Of a stretch of DNA of 64,000 nucleotides, positions 17,067 to 25,844 are shown piece by piece. The first letter of the stretch is position 1; each line of letters starts with the position of its first letter. This DNA comes from Hungatella hathewayi. Lineage in GTDB: Bacteria > Bacillota > Clostridia > Lachnospirales > Lachnospiraceae. The stretch covers positions 268,001-332,000 of the forward strand of contig CP102274.1 in NCBI GenBank assembly GCA_025149285.1, given 5' to 3'. Below the pieces are notes generated by a model. It was not told the origin of the DNA. It worked only from the letters and a program-made list of their open reading frames with translations, and did no database searches. The position numbers were made by a program, and so were the translations under genes.

Positions 17067-17197
17067 GTTTATCCCTCGAAAACGTAGCTTTTCTGCCGCT
17101 TTTTCGATATAATAATAAGAAAGAGTTGACTTTACCGCAGAAAAGCAGTAAAAGTAAGTGGAATAAAATTAAAAACATAATAAGGATGGAAAAAACG

Positions 17198-18577
17198 ATG
17201 TATCAGATTGATTTTCATAAACCGGAGAATATACATTTTATAGGGATCGGCGGCATCAGCATGAGCGGGCTGGCCGAAATACTGATCGATGAGGGATTTA
17301 CTGTTTCCGGCTCCGATTCTCATGAATCAGAGCTTACGGATCATTTAGCCGCAAAGGGAGCCAGGATTGCGTATGGTCAGAGGGCGGAAAATATTGTTGA
17401 TGGGATTGATGTAGTCGTTTACACTGCGGCAGTCCATCCGGACAATCCGGAATTTGCAGCGGCCATGGAAAAAGGGCTGCCGATGCTGAGCCGTGCGGAA
17501 CTACTGGGGCAGATGATGAAAAACTATGAGAACGCGGTCGCAGTATCCGGAACCCATGGAAAGACCACTACAACCTCCATGATCACTGAGATCCTTCTGG
17601 CTGCTGATGCAGACCCGACAATCTCCGTAGGCGGTATCTTAAACTCCATCGGAGGCAATATCCGGGTGGGCGGACCGGAGCTTTTTGTGACGGAGGCCTG
17701 CGAATATACCAACAGCTTCCTGTCATTTTTTCCGACCATTGAGGTGATTTTAAATGTGGAGGCCGATCATCTCGATTTCTTCAAGGATTTAGACGATATC
17801 CGCCGCTCCTTCCGCCTGTTTGCAGAGAAGCTGCCGAAGGACGGCATTCTGGTCATTAACAGCGATATAACGGATTATGAAAAGATTACGGAGGGGCTGC
17901 CCTGCCGTGTCATCACATTCGGCAAAGAGGAGAGCAGCAAATACCGTGCGGAACAAATCCGATTCGATGAACTGGCAAGACCGGTCTTCGACCTGAGTGT
18001 GGATGGAGAAACAGTGGATACCGTAGCTTTGGGGGTTCCCGGTGAACATAATGTGTATAACTCCCTGGCGGCCATTGCTGTATGTATGGAACTGGGGATA
18101 TCTCTGGAGATGATAAAGAAGGGACTGTGGAAATTCACGGGTACAAACCGCCGCTTTGAGAAGAAGGGAGAACTGGGAGGCATCACCATTATCGATGATT
18201 ATGCCCATCATCCGCAGGAAATCAGCGCCTCTCTGGCGACAGCGCTGAATTATCCGCACCGGAAGCTGTGGGTCGTATTCCAGCCCCATACGTATACGCG
18301 GACAAAGGCCTTTCTTGACGAATTTGCAGAGGCCCTGTCCATGGCTGACGAAGTAATCTTAGCAGATATCTACGCCGCCCGCGAAACCGACAATTTAGGC
18401 ATCAGTTCCAAAGATATTGTCGACAGAATCGAGGCGAAGGGGGTAAAAGCCCATTATATTCCGTCCTTTGATGAAATAGAAACATTTATTTTGGAAAACT
18501 GTATACACGGTGATTTGTTGATAACTATGGGGGCCGGAGACATTGTAAAAGTGGGAGAAAAGCTGTTAGGTAATTAG
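17198..18577 (+). CDS. murC: UDP-N-acetylmuramate--L-alanine ligase
   Basis: 459 residues. ATP-dependent addition of L-alanine to UDP-MurNAc, the first peptide step of peptidoglycan synthesis, in the cytoplasm. Seen: the UDP-binding Rossmann start IHFIGIGGISMSGLAEIL, the P-loop GTHGKTTTTSM near residue 118, TEACEY, NVEADHLDFF, GTNRRFE, IDDYAHHPQEI near 330, and VFQPHTYTRT, all in the order of Mur ligases. The ATG at 17198 is preferred over 17186 because AAGGATGG then lies eight bases upstream; both are possible. The stop codon abuts a cluster of DnaA boxes. Confidence 0.97.
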   Translation: MYQIDFHKPENIHFIGIGGISMSGLAEILIDEGFTVSGSDSHESELTDHLAAKGARIAYGQRAENIVDGIDVVVYTAAVHPDNPEFAAAMEKGLPMLSRAELLGQMMKNYENAVAVSGTHGKTTTTSMITEILLAADADPTISVGGILNSIGGNIRVGGPELFVTEACEYTNSFLSFFPTIEVILNVEADHLDFFKDLDDIRRSFRLFAEKLPKDGILVINSDITDYEKITEGLPCRVITFGKEESSKYRAEQIRFDELARPVFDLSVDGETVDTVALGVPGEHNVYNSLAAIAVCMELGISLEMIKKGLWKFTGTNRRFEKKGELGGITIIDDYAHHPQEISASLATALNYPHRKLWVVFQPHTYTRTKAFLDEFAEALSMADEVILADIYAARETDNLGISSKDIVDRIEAKGVKAHYIPSFDEIETFILENCIHGDLLITMGAGDIVKVGEKLLGN

Positions 18578-18776
18578 TTATCCACATTATCCACATAGTT
18601 TTCAACATTTTATGTAAAGAAGCTATGTGGATTTTTTAATTAACATAAATTATTGACTTACAATTTTAGAAATAACGGATTTATGCGGCATTCGACACAA
18701 ATCCCCATAATTTTTAAGATTATGTATACCTGGTTTCCACATTATCCACATTATCCACAATTACTTTGGTGGATAA
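18578..18776. promoter_or_regulatory. DnaA-box cluster upstream of dnaD-dnaC
   Basis: Four perfect TTATCCACA boxes, arranged as two directly abutting tandem pairs: 18578-18586 with 18587-18595, and 18742-18750 with 18751-18759. A near-perfect inverted box (GGTGGATAA, one mismatch) follows at 18768-18776. The two pairs are separated by about 145 bases, including an AT-rich stretch. The second group ends about ten bases before the likely -35 position of the dnaD promoter. DnaA control of primosome genes is known in Bacillus subtilis (the nrdR-dnaB-dnaI operon). Here the same logic is inferred. Confidence 0.85.
18589..18637 (+). terminator. Terminator-like hairpin after murC overlapping a DnaA box
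   Basis: Perfect 10-bp stem ATCCACATAG (18589-18598) / CTATGTGGAT (18623-18632), 24-base loop, then TTTTTAA. The left arm is part of the second DnaA box. Confidence 0.6.
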
Positions 18777-18805
18777 CTCCCCCTATTTCTTTTTAAGGGG
18801 ACTTA

Positions 18806-18814
18806 TGGTATACT
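18806..18814 (+). promoter_or_regulatory. Extended -10 promoter of dnaD-dnaC
   Basis: TGGTATACT gives an extended -10 (TGn followed by TATACT at 18809-18814). The -35 position (18786-18791) is poor, which suits activation or repression by the DnaA sites just upstream. Leader of about 35 bases. Confidence 0.6.
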
Positions 18815-18853
18815 ATGAGCACTTGGTGAGGCAGTTCACGTACAGGGTACAGG

Positions 18854-20104
18854 ATGAAAAGTGAGGTTATGGCGGTGGATTTTAAAAGCAGTTTTAAAGT
18901 GAGTGCGACGTTGGTAGCCAACGAGTTTATTGATACATATATGGCATCGGCCAATGGGGAGTATATCAAGGAGTATCTTTTTGTGCTTCGCCATGAGGGG
19001 GAAGCGGTGACGGTCTCCATGATCGCGGATGCCATTAACCACACGGAATCAGATGTAACACGTGCGTTGTCTTACTGGAAAAAGCTGGGGGTTCTGGAGG
19101 CGTCTGTGGATAAAGTCCCCGTCGATGGCCCTGATGTGGATAAATGGCCTGCGGCGGCTCAGACGGCCTGCGCCGGCGGCATGATTACGGAAAGTATGGA
19201 ATCTCCGCTGAATGGAGTGTTTCCGGAGGCCTGTGTGGCTGTACAGTCCTCTTATGACTACGTGGAGAGACCGGTAAAGGGAAGCGGCACCGGTACTGTT
19301 GTGTACGGAGAAGCGGCTGTCCCGGAGAAGAGGGAGGCCGTCCTTACTGCCCCGGAACCTGCCTCGGCGCAGGCCCCGGTTAAAAAGACAGAGCCAAGGC
19401 CTGTTTATTCCCCGGAGCAGATCAGCGGTCTGGCGGGGGATGAAGACTTTTCCCAGCTCCTATATATTGCCCAGAAATACATGAATAAAGTCTTCACGCA
19501 GCGGGAGTGTGAGGTGTTTGCCTATCTCTATGACGGTCTGCACATGACGGCGGAGCTTCTGGAATACGTGGTGGAGTACTGCGTGCAGGGAGGCCACACC
19601 AGTATCCGCTATATCGAGACTGTGGCAATCAACTGGCACGAGTCCGGGCTTAAGACGGTGGAGGATGCCAAGGCATATGCTTCTTCCTTTACCCGGGATT
19701 CCTTTGCGGTGATGAAGGCCTTCGGTTTAAATGACAGAAAGCCGGGCGATGCAGAGCGTGAGATGATTGACCGCTGGTTTAAGACCTACGGGTTTACCAG
19801 GGAGCTTGTCCTGGAGGCCTGTAACCGCACTCTGACGGCCACACACACGCCCAGCTTCAAATATGCGGACAAGATCCTTTCGGGCTGGAAAAAGGCCGGT
19901 GTGTGCTCCTTAGAGGACGTGAAACGGCTGGATGAGCAGCATGCGGGGCGCACAAAGGGCAAGGGAAGCGGCAATGGAGCCGGCACCCAGGAGTACAGGG
20001 GAGGCGGGAACGGCCGCGGACGAAGTACCAACCAGTTTCAGAACTTTCCTCAGAGAGAGATCGATTATGATGCTCTGGTGCTGCAGCAGTTAACAGAAAA
20101 TTAA
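18854..20104 (+). CDS. dnaD: DnaD-like replication initiation protein
   Basis: 416 residues. Seen: an N-terminal winged-helix-like region (about 10-85, EYLFVLRHEGEAVTVSMIADAINHTESDV), and a variable Pro/Ala-rich linker (about 115-190). Two DnaB_2/DnaD-type domains follow: one near 200-285 (YMNKVFTQRECEVFAYLYDGL...YIETVAINWHESGL) and one near 295-370 (EMIDRWFKTYGFTRELVLEACNR...YADKILSGWKKAG). A Gly/Arg-rich tail ends the protein. Proteins of this architecture help load the replicative helicase. Start codon at 18854; the ATG at 18869 is an alternative. Followed 10 bases later by the dnaC-type loader, so a primosome operon. Confidence 0.9.
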   Translation: MKSEVMAVDFKSSFKVSATLVANEFIDTYMASANGEYIKEYLFVLRHEGEAVTVSMIADAINHTESDVTRALSYWKKLGVLEASVDKVPVDGPDVDKWPAAAQTACAGGMITESMESPLNGVFPEACVAVQSSYDYVERPVKGSGTGTVVYGEAAVPEKREAVLTAPEPASAQAPVKKTEPRPVYSPEQISGLAGDEDFSQLLYIAQKYMNKVFTQRECEVFAYLYDGLHMTAELLEYVVEYCVQGGHTSIRYIETVAINWHESGLKTVEDAKAYASSFTRDSFAVMKAFGLNDRKPGDAEREMIDRWFKTYGFTRELVLEACNRTLTATHTPSFKYADKILSGWKKAGVCSLEDVKRLDEQHAGRTKGKGSGNGAGTQEYRGGGNGRGRSTNQFQNFPQREIDYDALVLQQLTEN

Positions 20105-20114
20105 GGAGGGAGCC

Positions 20115-21110
20115 ATGTCGCTCAGCAATTCTCAGTATGATGCCATCATGCGTACTTATCAGCAGCAGCAGCTGCAAAACCGCCATGAGCAGGAAAACAG
20201 AATAGCGGAAGTTTATAAAAAGATACCTGCCATAAAAGAACTGGACGACTCCATAAGCTCCTGTGCGGTAAAGAGCGCCAGAAGGCTGCTGGACGGTGAT
20301 CAGGGGGCGTTAAAGGAACTGAGGGCGGAGATTGCGGATTTGAGGGAACAGAAGAGCGTTCTGCTTCGTGCATACGGATTTTCGCCTGACTATATGGAGA
20401 TGCATTATAAGTGCCCGGACTGCCAGGACACCGGCTACTCGGAGGGCAGGAAGTGCCACTGCTTCCGGCAGGCCGAGATGAAATATCTTTATGCCCAGTC
20501 CAACATTGAAGAGATTGTAACACTTGAAAATTTTTCTACTTTTTCTTTTGAATATTTTGATGACTCGTCGGTACTGCCCGTCCTGGGAAGAACGGTGAGG
20601 CAGTATATGAAACAGGTAGTGGAAACGTGCCACCGGTTTGTGGACGACTTTTCCACGGAACACGGCAATCTGCTGTTTACGGGGCCTACAGGGGTTGGAA
20701 AGACCTTTCTGACCAACTGCATTGCCAGAGAGCTGATCGACCGCTATTATTCCGTGATCTATTTATCGGCCAATGATCTGTTCGAGGTATTTTCAAAAAA
20801 CCGCTTTGAGTATCAGGCGGAGGAAGAGATAAAAGGCATGTACCAGTACATTCTGGACTGTGATTTACTGATCATCGATGACCTGGGGACGGAGCTCAAC
20901 AACAGCTTTACCTCGTCCCAGCTGTTTTACTGCATCAATGAGCGGCTGAATTCATCGAAGTCCACGATTATTTCCACGAATCATCCGCTGAATGAACTGA
21001 GGGACCGTTACACCGAGCGCGTGACTTCCCGCCTGATCAGCAAATATACGATTATTCCGCTCTATGGTGACGATATTCGCCTGCGAAAGAAAGCAAAACG
21101 CGCTGATTAA
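20115..21110 (+). CDS. dnaC: DnaC/DnaI-type helicase loader ATPase
   Basis: 331 residues. Seen: an N-terminal region with a Cys cluster CPDCQDTGYSEGRKCHC (about 97-115), which probably binds zinc, then an AAA+ domain with Walker A GPTGVGKT near 190, Walker B LLIIDDLGTE near 253, sensor STNHPLNEL near 290, and SRLISKYTIIPLYGDDIR. It loads the DnaB-type helicase at origins and stalled forks. Start at AAGGAGG. Operon with dnaD; the shared DnaA-box region lies upstream. Confidence 0.93.
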   Translation: MSLSNSQYDAIMRTYQQQQLQNRHEQENRIAEVYKKIPAIKELDDSISSCAVKSARRLLDGDQGALKELRAEIADLREQKSVLLRAYGFSPDYMEMHYKCPDCQDTGYSEGRKCHCFRQAEMKYLYAQSNIEEIVTLENFSTFSFEYFDDSSVLPVLGRTVRQYMKQVVETCHRFVDDFSTEHGNLLFTGPTGVGKTFLTNCIARELIDRYYSVIYLSANDLFEVFSKNRFEYQAEEEIKGMYQYILDCDLLIIDDLGTELNNSFTSSQLFYCINERLNSSKSTIISTNHPLNELRDRYTERVTSRLISKYTIIPLYGDDIRLRKKAKRAD

Positions 21111-21181
21111 CTTGACTATTTCGGCGCATAATGATATAAAAGAACCGTTGTAAGACAAATGGATACGTTGGAGGAGAAGAA

Positions 21182-22360
21182 ATGTTATACGAAGAGAAGA
21201 CGATTGAGACGATTCCGGTGGGCCCGCTGGGATTAATTCCGCTTAAGAGCTGTACGGAGCTGGGAGCCAAAGTAAACGATTATCTGGTGGACTGGAGACG
21301 GGAGCGTGAAAGCGAGCACAAGTCTACGATTGCATTTTCCGGATATCAGAGAGAGTCCTATATCATCGGGGCCAGCACACCGCGTTTCGGTACGGGAGAG
21401 GCGAAGGGAACGCTTTCCGAGTCAGTCCGCGGAGACGATTTATACATTATGGTCGACGTGTGTAACTACAGTCTGACCTATTCCCTTTGCGGGATGACAA
21501 ACCACATGTCTCCCGATGACCATTTTCAGGATTTAAAACGAATCATCGCGGCAGCGGCCGGCAAAGCCCGCCGTATTAATGTGATTATGCCGTTCTTATA
21601 TGAGAGCAGACAGCACAAGAGATCCAGCAGAGAATCCCTGGACTGCGCACTGGCACTTCAGGAGCTGACCAATATGGGTGTTGAGAACATCATTACCTTT
21701 GACGCTCACGACCCGAGAGTACAGAATGCGATTCCGCTAAAGGGATTTGAGACGGTTCAGCCGATTTATCAGTTTATCAAATATCTTCTGAGAGAAGAGA
21801 AGGAACTGCAGATTGACAGCGACCATATGATGGTGATCAGCCCGGATGAAGGCGGCATGGGACGTGCTGTATACTTTGCCAATGTGCTTGGTCTTGACAT
21901 GGGTATGTTCTATAAGCGCCGCGACTATACACAGATTGTCAATGGACGCAATCCGATCGTAGCGCATGAATTCCTGGGCAGCAGCGTGGAAGGGAAAGAT
22001 GTAATTATTGTGGACGACATGATCTCTTCCGGCGAGAGCATGCAGGATGTGGCGAAGGAGCTGAAACGGCGTAAAGCGAGAAAAGTCTTTATCTGCTCCA
22101 CCTTCGGTTTATTCACCAACGGCCTGGCCAAATTTGACGAATACTATGAGAATGGAACCATCGACAGGATTCTGACGACGAATCTGGTATATCAGACACC
22201 GGATCTGCTGTCCAGACCGTATTATATCAATGTGGATATGAGCAAGTATATCGCACTGATCATCGATAATCTGAATCATGACGCTTCCTTGAGCGAGCTG
22301 CTCAATCCTACGTCGAGAATTAACAGGCTCCTTGACCGTTACCGTGCGGGTGACAGGTAG
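21182..22360 (+). CDS. prs: Ribose-phosphate pyrophosphokinase (long form)
   Basis: 392 residues, longer than the usual 310-320 because of an N-terminal extension and insertions. Makes PRPP from ribose-5-phosphate and ATP for nucleotide, His and Trp synthesis. Seen: FDAHDPRVQNAIP (the DAHxxxxQ flexible-loop/metal region), SPDEGGMGRAVYFANVLG, and the PRPP-binding loop VIIVDDMISSGESMQDVAKEL near residues 275-295. Start at TTGGAGGAGAAG. This long version is common in Lachnospiraceae; whether its allosteric regulation differs from the short form cannot be read here. Confidence 0.93.
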   Translation: MLYEEKTIETIPVGPLGLIPLKSCTELGAKVNDYLVDWRRERESEHKSTIAFSGYQRESYIIGASTPRFGTGEAKGTLSESVRGDDLYIMVDVCNYSLTYSLCGMTNHMSPDDHFQDLKRIIAAAAGKARRINVIMPFLYESRQHKRSSRESLDCALALQELTNMGVENIITFDAHDPRVQNAIPLKGFETVQPIYQFIKYLLREEKELQIDSDHMMVISPDEGGMGRAVYFANVLGLDMGMFYKRRDYTQIVNGRNPIVAHEFLGSSVEGKDVIIVDDMISSGESMQDVAKELKRRKARKVFICSTFGLFTNGLAKFDEYYENGTIDRILTTNLVYQTPDLLSRPYYINVDMSKYIALIIDNLNHDASLSELLNPTSRINRLLDRYRAGDR

Positions 22361-22367
22361 GAGATCG

Positions 22368-23693
22368 ATGGAACGATTGTCGAAACGGAACGTCTGTCTG
22401 GTAGGACTGACATTATTCTCCATGTTTTTTGGGGCGGGAAATCTTATTTTTCCGCCCTTTTTAGGCGCTATGGCAGGGACGAATACCTGGACAGCCATGG
22501 CAGGCTTTGCGGTGACGGCCATTGGATTTCCGATTCTGGGCGTGATTGCAGTGGCGAAGGCCGGCGGACTTACCGGTCTGGCGGGCCGGGTCCATCCCGG
22601 GTTTGCGTCTGTTTTTACGCTCCTGATCTATTTGTCCATCGGACCGTGTCTGGCAATTCCCAGAACCGCCAGTACCTCGTTTGAAATGGCTGTAATCCCG
22701 TTTCTGCATGGCCGCGTTTCTGTGGGGAGGGCTCAGCTTCTGTATTCGTGCCTGTTCTTTGCCATTGCATTTCTGGTGGCTTTAAAGCCGGATAAGCTGA
22801 CAGACCGGCTTGGGAAAGTGTTGACTCCGTGTCTGCTGACTCTGATAGCGATTCTGTTTTTCGGCTGCATCTTAAAGCCGGCTTCGGTGTCTGGTTATGG
22901 GGGGCCGTCTGAGATGTATCAGAAGAATCCGCTTGTGAAGGGATTTCTGGAAGGATACTTAACGATGGATACCATAGCGGCTCTGAATTTTGGAATTATT
23001 ATTTCTCTCAATATCAGCGCTCTGGGAGTGAAGGCGGAAGCCTCCATCATAAAAGAAACGATAAAGGCCGGAGTGATTGCCGGCGGCATCCTGGTTCTGG
23101 TATACGCCGCACTGGCTCATATCGGTGCGGTCGCGGGAGGCGCCTTTGGTTCTTTTGAAAACGGTGCGCAGACCCTGAATCAGATGGTGCGTTTCCTGTT
23201 TGGCAAGGCAGGGCTGATTATGCTGGCGGCTATTTTCTTTATCGCCTGTCTCAATACCTGTATAGGTCTGATTAGCTGCTGCAGCCGGTATTTCTGTACG
23301 CTTCTGCCCCGGATCGGATACCGGATGTGGGCGTTTATCTTTGCTGTTGTCAGCCTGATCATAGCCAATGCCGGACTGAACCGGATTTTGGAGATATCCG
23401 TACCAGTGCTAAATGCAATCTACCCTGCGGCTATCGTACTGATTCTCCTCTCGTTTCTTTTCCCTGACGGGAAGCGGTGGCGGTTGGTTTACGTCTGTTC
23501 CATCGTTCTGACCGGAATTACGAGCGTAGCAATGGCACTGTATCAAATCGGCATAACGCCTCTGGGACGCGTGCTGCTCCTGCTTCCCCTGCACAGCCTG
23601 AATCTGGAATGGATCAGCCCGGCGGCGGTGGGGATTGTAATTGGAGTATTGGTTCGTTTCAGAGCGAACAAAAGAAAACTGCTTTTTGAGTAA
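22368..23693 (+). CDS. brnQ: Branched-chain amino acid carrier, LIVCS family
   Basis: 441 residues with about twelve membrane segments. Seen: the family start NVCLVGLTLFSMFFGAGNLIFPPFLG, then GPCLAIPRTASTSFEMAV near residue 90, an Asn-rich LNFGIIISLNISALGVK segment near 210, and CLNTCIGLISCCSRYF near 300. A Na+/H+-coupled importer of Leu, Ile and Val. The ATG at 22368 has GTAGGAG upstream; the frame is open earlier but overlaps prs. Only 7 bases after prs, so probably co-transcribed. The terminator stem begins inside its last codons. Confidence 0.93.
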   Translation: MERLSKRNVCLVGLTLFSMFFGAGNLIFPPFLGAMAGTNTWTAMAGFAVTAIGFPILGVIAVAKAGGLTGLAGRVHPGFASVFTLLIYLSIGPCLAIPRTASTSFEMAVIPFLHGRVSVGRAQLLYSCLFFAIAFLVALKPDKLTDRLGKVLTPCLLTLIAILFFGCILKPASVSGYGGPSEMYQKNPLVKGFLEGYLTMDTIAALNFGIIISLNISALGVKAEASIIKETIKAGVIAGGILVLVYAALAHIGAVAGGAFGSFENGAQTLNQMVRFLFGKAGLIMLAAIFFIACLNTCIGLISCCSRYFCTLLPRIGYRMWAFIFAVVSLIIANAGLNRILEISVPVLNAIYPAAIVLILLSFLFPDGKRWRLVYVCSIVLTGITSVAMALYQIGITPLGRVLLLLPLHSLNLEWISPAAVGIVIGVLVRFRANKRKLLFE

Positions 23694-23742
23694 AACCATG
23701 GGGCTGGATCCCAGTGGTTATTCTCAAAAAGCAGTTTTTTGT
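23675..23742 (+). terminator. Long rho-independent terminator after brnQ
   Basis: Outer perfect stem AAAACTGCTTTTTGAG (23675-23690) with CTCAAAAAGCAGTTTT (23723-23738), plus an inner hairpin around TGGG/CCCA, ending in T6. The A-rich left arm means it can also serve the leftward transcription unit. Confidence 0.88.
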
Positions 23743-23759
23743 TTTGCCCGGCAGTTCTA

Positions 23760-23978
23760 TTACGAATTACTAAATACATCAAAACTAAACTGGTGCGTTT
23801 CTCCGGATATTGATTCAATACTTAGTTCTATGGGGACGTCATACTGGTCATAGACAATATTTTCGATCACCAGCAGCGCTGTACCTTCCGGGACCTCAAG
23901 GGAGGCTGCCAGCTGTGGGGAAGCGCTGCGGGCCATGATGGACCTTCTGGAATGGGCGGCAAAACCCTGTCTGCACAT
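23760..23978 (-). pseudogene. C-terminal fragment of a GntR-family regulator (UTRA domain)
   Basis: 72 codons from the ATG at 23978. From about residue 15 the sequence RSIMARSASPQLAASLEVPE, then GTALLVIENIVYDQYDVPIE and LSIESISGETHQFSFDVFSN, matches the C-terminal half of a UTRA effector-binding domain (alternating strands GTxLLxIE...Y, PIELS, RxxF). The N-terminal winged-helix DNA-binding domain and first half of UTRA are missing, so it is a decayed remnant or a very short effector-like protein. The ATG overlaps the stop of the preceding ATPase gene as ATGA, so it could still be translated by coupling. Confidence 0.6.
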
Positions 23979-25840
23979 CAAATCTCCACCAGATGATAAG
24001 GGATCAGATTCGCGGTCAGCATCTGCGCCTCCCTCTGATGGCATGTAAAGATAATTATCTGCCCTTCACAGGCCTTCACGAGCCATCTCAGGGCCGTCCT
24101 CAGCCTGTCATCGTCATAGAGGACAAAGCTGTCATCAAAGATCAGCGGCATCTCCCCGTGGTCCCCGATGATCAGCCTGGCGGCAGCCAGTCTCAGCGCC
24201 AAGTATACCTGGTCCATGGTTCCGCTGCTGACCTGCTCTAACGGAACCAGCTTGGTCTTCGTATTGAGAAACACATTCAGGTTCTCATCCACACTTAAAC
24301 TGGTATAAATCCCCCCTGTGATCCCTGCGATCAGGTCCGATGCGGTCTTATTTAGATAGAGACCGAAGGAATCCCGGATGGAAGAGGAGAGCGTCGTCAT
24401 AGTCTCTAACGCCAGATCAATGGCGGCCAGTTCCTCGCGGATTCTGTCATTTTCTGCCAGGATATGCTTCAGGCCTTCTGCCTGGGTCTTGCAGGCGGAG
24501 AGGTGCTCCAGCTTCTTCTCCAGCTCCCACTGTGTCTTCTGCTGTTTCTCAATGACTTCCCCGCAGGTCTCCTGCCTCCCCTGAAGTTCCGTGATCTCGG
24601 CAGCCTTCTGCTCAATCGCGGTTTCCGACTTGGCAATGGCGGAACTCAGCCGTGTAAATTCGGCCATTCTGGCCTGAAATGCCCGCATGGCGTCCATGGA
24701 GATGGCAGTGTCGCCCAAATGCCTGGAAAATATCTCCTGCAGGACCTTGGCACTTAATTCCATGTCCTTCTGGCGATGGCGCAGACGAAGGTACAGGATA
24801 AGGCCGATCAGATAGAAGATAATGGCGGCCCCCACCGCCGCGGCGATGTAGACCAGGGAATCCATCCCATAAGCAGCTGTCAGGTAATTGCTGTCGCCCA
24901 GATAGTAGACTGCGCCGGCACCGCACAGCAGCAGGGTGGCGATAACGAGCGAGAGCACCGAAAGGATCTTTTTCGATTTCCTGCCGCAGACCTCCTTCGC
25001 CTCCGTATACTCGTCAAAGGTCCCCTGTGTCTTGATGGAATAGGCGGTGATGGAATCCTGGTCGGTAAACTGATTATTAGCCAGGACCTGTTTGCCTCTG
25101 GCCACCTTCTGGATCAGCTCTTCCTTTTCCTTCTGCTTCACTTCCAGCGTATCCTTTACCTCCACGCGTATGCGCTGGTAAGCCTGAATCTGATTCTCAT
25201 ATTCAGGTGAGGCAATCTCTTTTTCCGTATTGCGGATCTCGCTGAGCAGAGAGGTATAGGTGCGGGCGGCCTCCGGAACCATCTGGGATTCCAGCTCCTT
25301 GTGCTGGCTCTTTAAAAAGGAAGTTGCCTTTGTGATATTAAGCGCGATATTGCCGGTCGTATTTAAATTGGCAATGTAATTCTTAAGCTCAGACACCATG
25401 CCCTCATCGGTAGCGCTTTTTAACTGGCCGATGCTGACCGTGTTGTTGTAAGCAGTCTCACTTAAACCGCTTAAAAGGTCGTCGAGAAATGCCTTTGTCG
25501 GTTCGATCTCACGTCCCGCGGTCTCATCCACCACCTTAAATTCTTTCTTGTTCTTCTGAAACGTCCGTTCAATGCGGTAGATGTGGTCCTTATGCTCCAG
25601 CCGCAGCTGTCCCTCGTAGGTGCCGCTGTTCTCCCACGGCTCGAACTTGGAGTACAGATCGTTTCTGGAGGCCCGTCCGCGCTGTTTTTCGATGCCGAAC
25701 AGCATGCCTCTGATAAAGGTATGGATGGTGGATTTGCCGGCCTCATTCTTGCCGTAGACGATATTCAAGCCGTCCTCGAAGGAAAGGTTCCGCCCGTGAA
25801 ATTTTCCAAAACCGTTAATATAGATATCCAGAATTTTCAT
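23978..25840 (-). CDS. SMC/AAA ATPase, YhaN/SbcC-like
   Basis: 620 residues from the ATG at 25840 (AAGGAG eight bases upstream). Seen: Walker A GKNEAGKSTIHTFIRGMLFG near residues 35-54, a long predicted coiled-coil middle with two hydrophobic stretches near 300-350 (VLSLVIATLLLCGAG and AAVGAAIIFYLIGLILY), which would place the coil arm at the membrane, and a C-terminal signature/Walker B region (EQVSSGTMDQVYLALRLAAA, then PLIFDDSFVLYDDDR). Partner of the metallophosphoesterase just upstream; the stop of that gene and this start are 4 bases apart. Predicted role in DNA end processing or repair, by analogy with SbcCD and YhaON. Confidence 0.85.
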   Translation of the reverse strand: MKILDIYINGFGKFHGRNLSFEDGLNIVYGKNEAGKSTIHTFIRGMLFGIEKQRGRASRNDLYSKFEPWENSGTYEGQLRLEHKDHIYRIERTFQKNKKEFKVVDETAGREIEPTKAFLDDLLSGLSETAYNNTVSIGQLKSATDEGMVSELKNYIANLNTTGNIALNITKATSFLKSQHKELESQMVPEAARTYTSLLSEIRNTEKEIASPEYENQIQAYQRIRVEVKDTLEVKQKEKEELIQKVARGKQVLANNQFTDQDSITAYSIKTQGTFDEYTEAKEVCGRKSKKILSVLSLVIATLLLCGAGAVYYLGDSNYLTAAYGMDSLVYIAAAVGAAIIFYLIGLILYLRLRHRQKDMELSAKVLQEIFSRHLGDTAISMDAMRAFQARMAEFTRLSSAIAKSETAIEQKAAEITELQGRQETCGEVIEKQQKTQWELEKKLEHLSACKTQAEGLKHILAENDRIREELAAIDLALETMTTLSSSIRDSFGLYLNKTASDLIAGITGGIYTSLSVDENLNVFLNTKTKLVPLEQVSSGTMDQVYLALRLAAARLIIGDHGEMPLIFDDSFVLYDDDRLRTALRWLVKACEGQIIIFTCHQREAQMLTANLIPYHLVEI

Positions 25841-25844
25841 TCGG

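Noticed and set aside
17789..18289. 166-codon minus-strand frame
   Set aside because: Antisense shadow of murC, which has complete Mur ligase motifs.
18578..18776. Chromosomal origin oriC
   Set aside because: Box number and AT-rich spacer are suggestive, but dnaA, dnaN, rpmH and similar origin neighbours are absent, so only a DnaA-regulated site is claimed.
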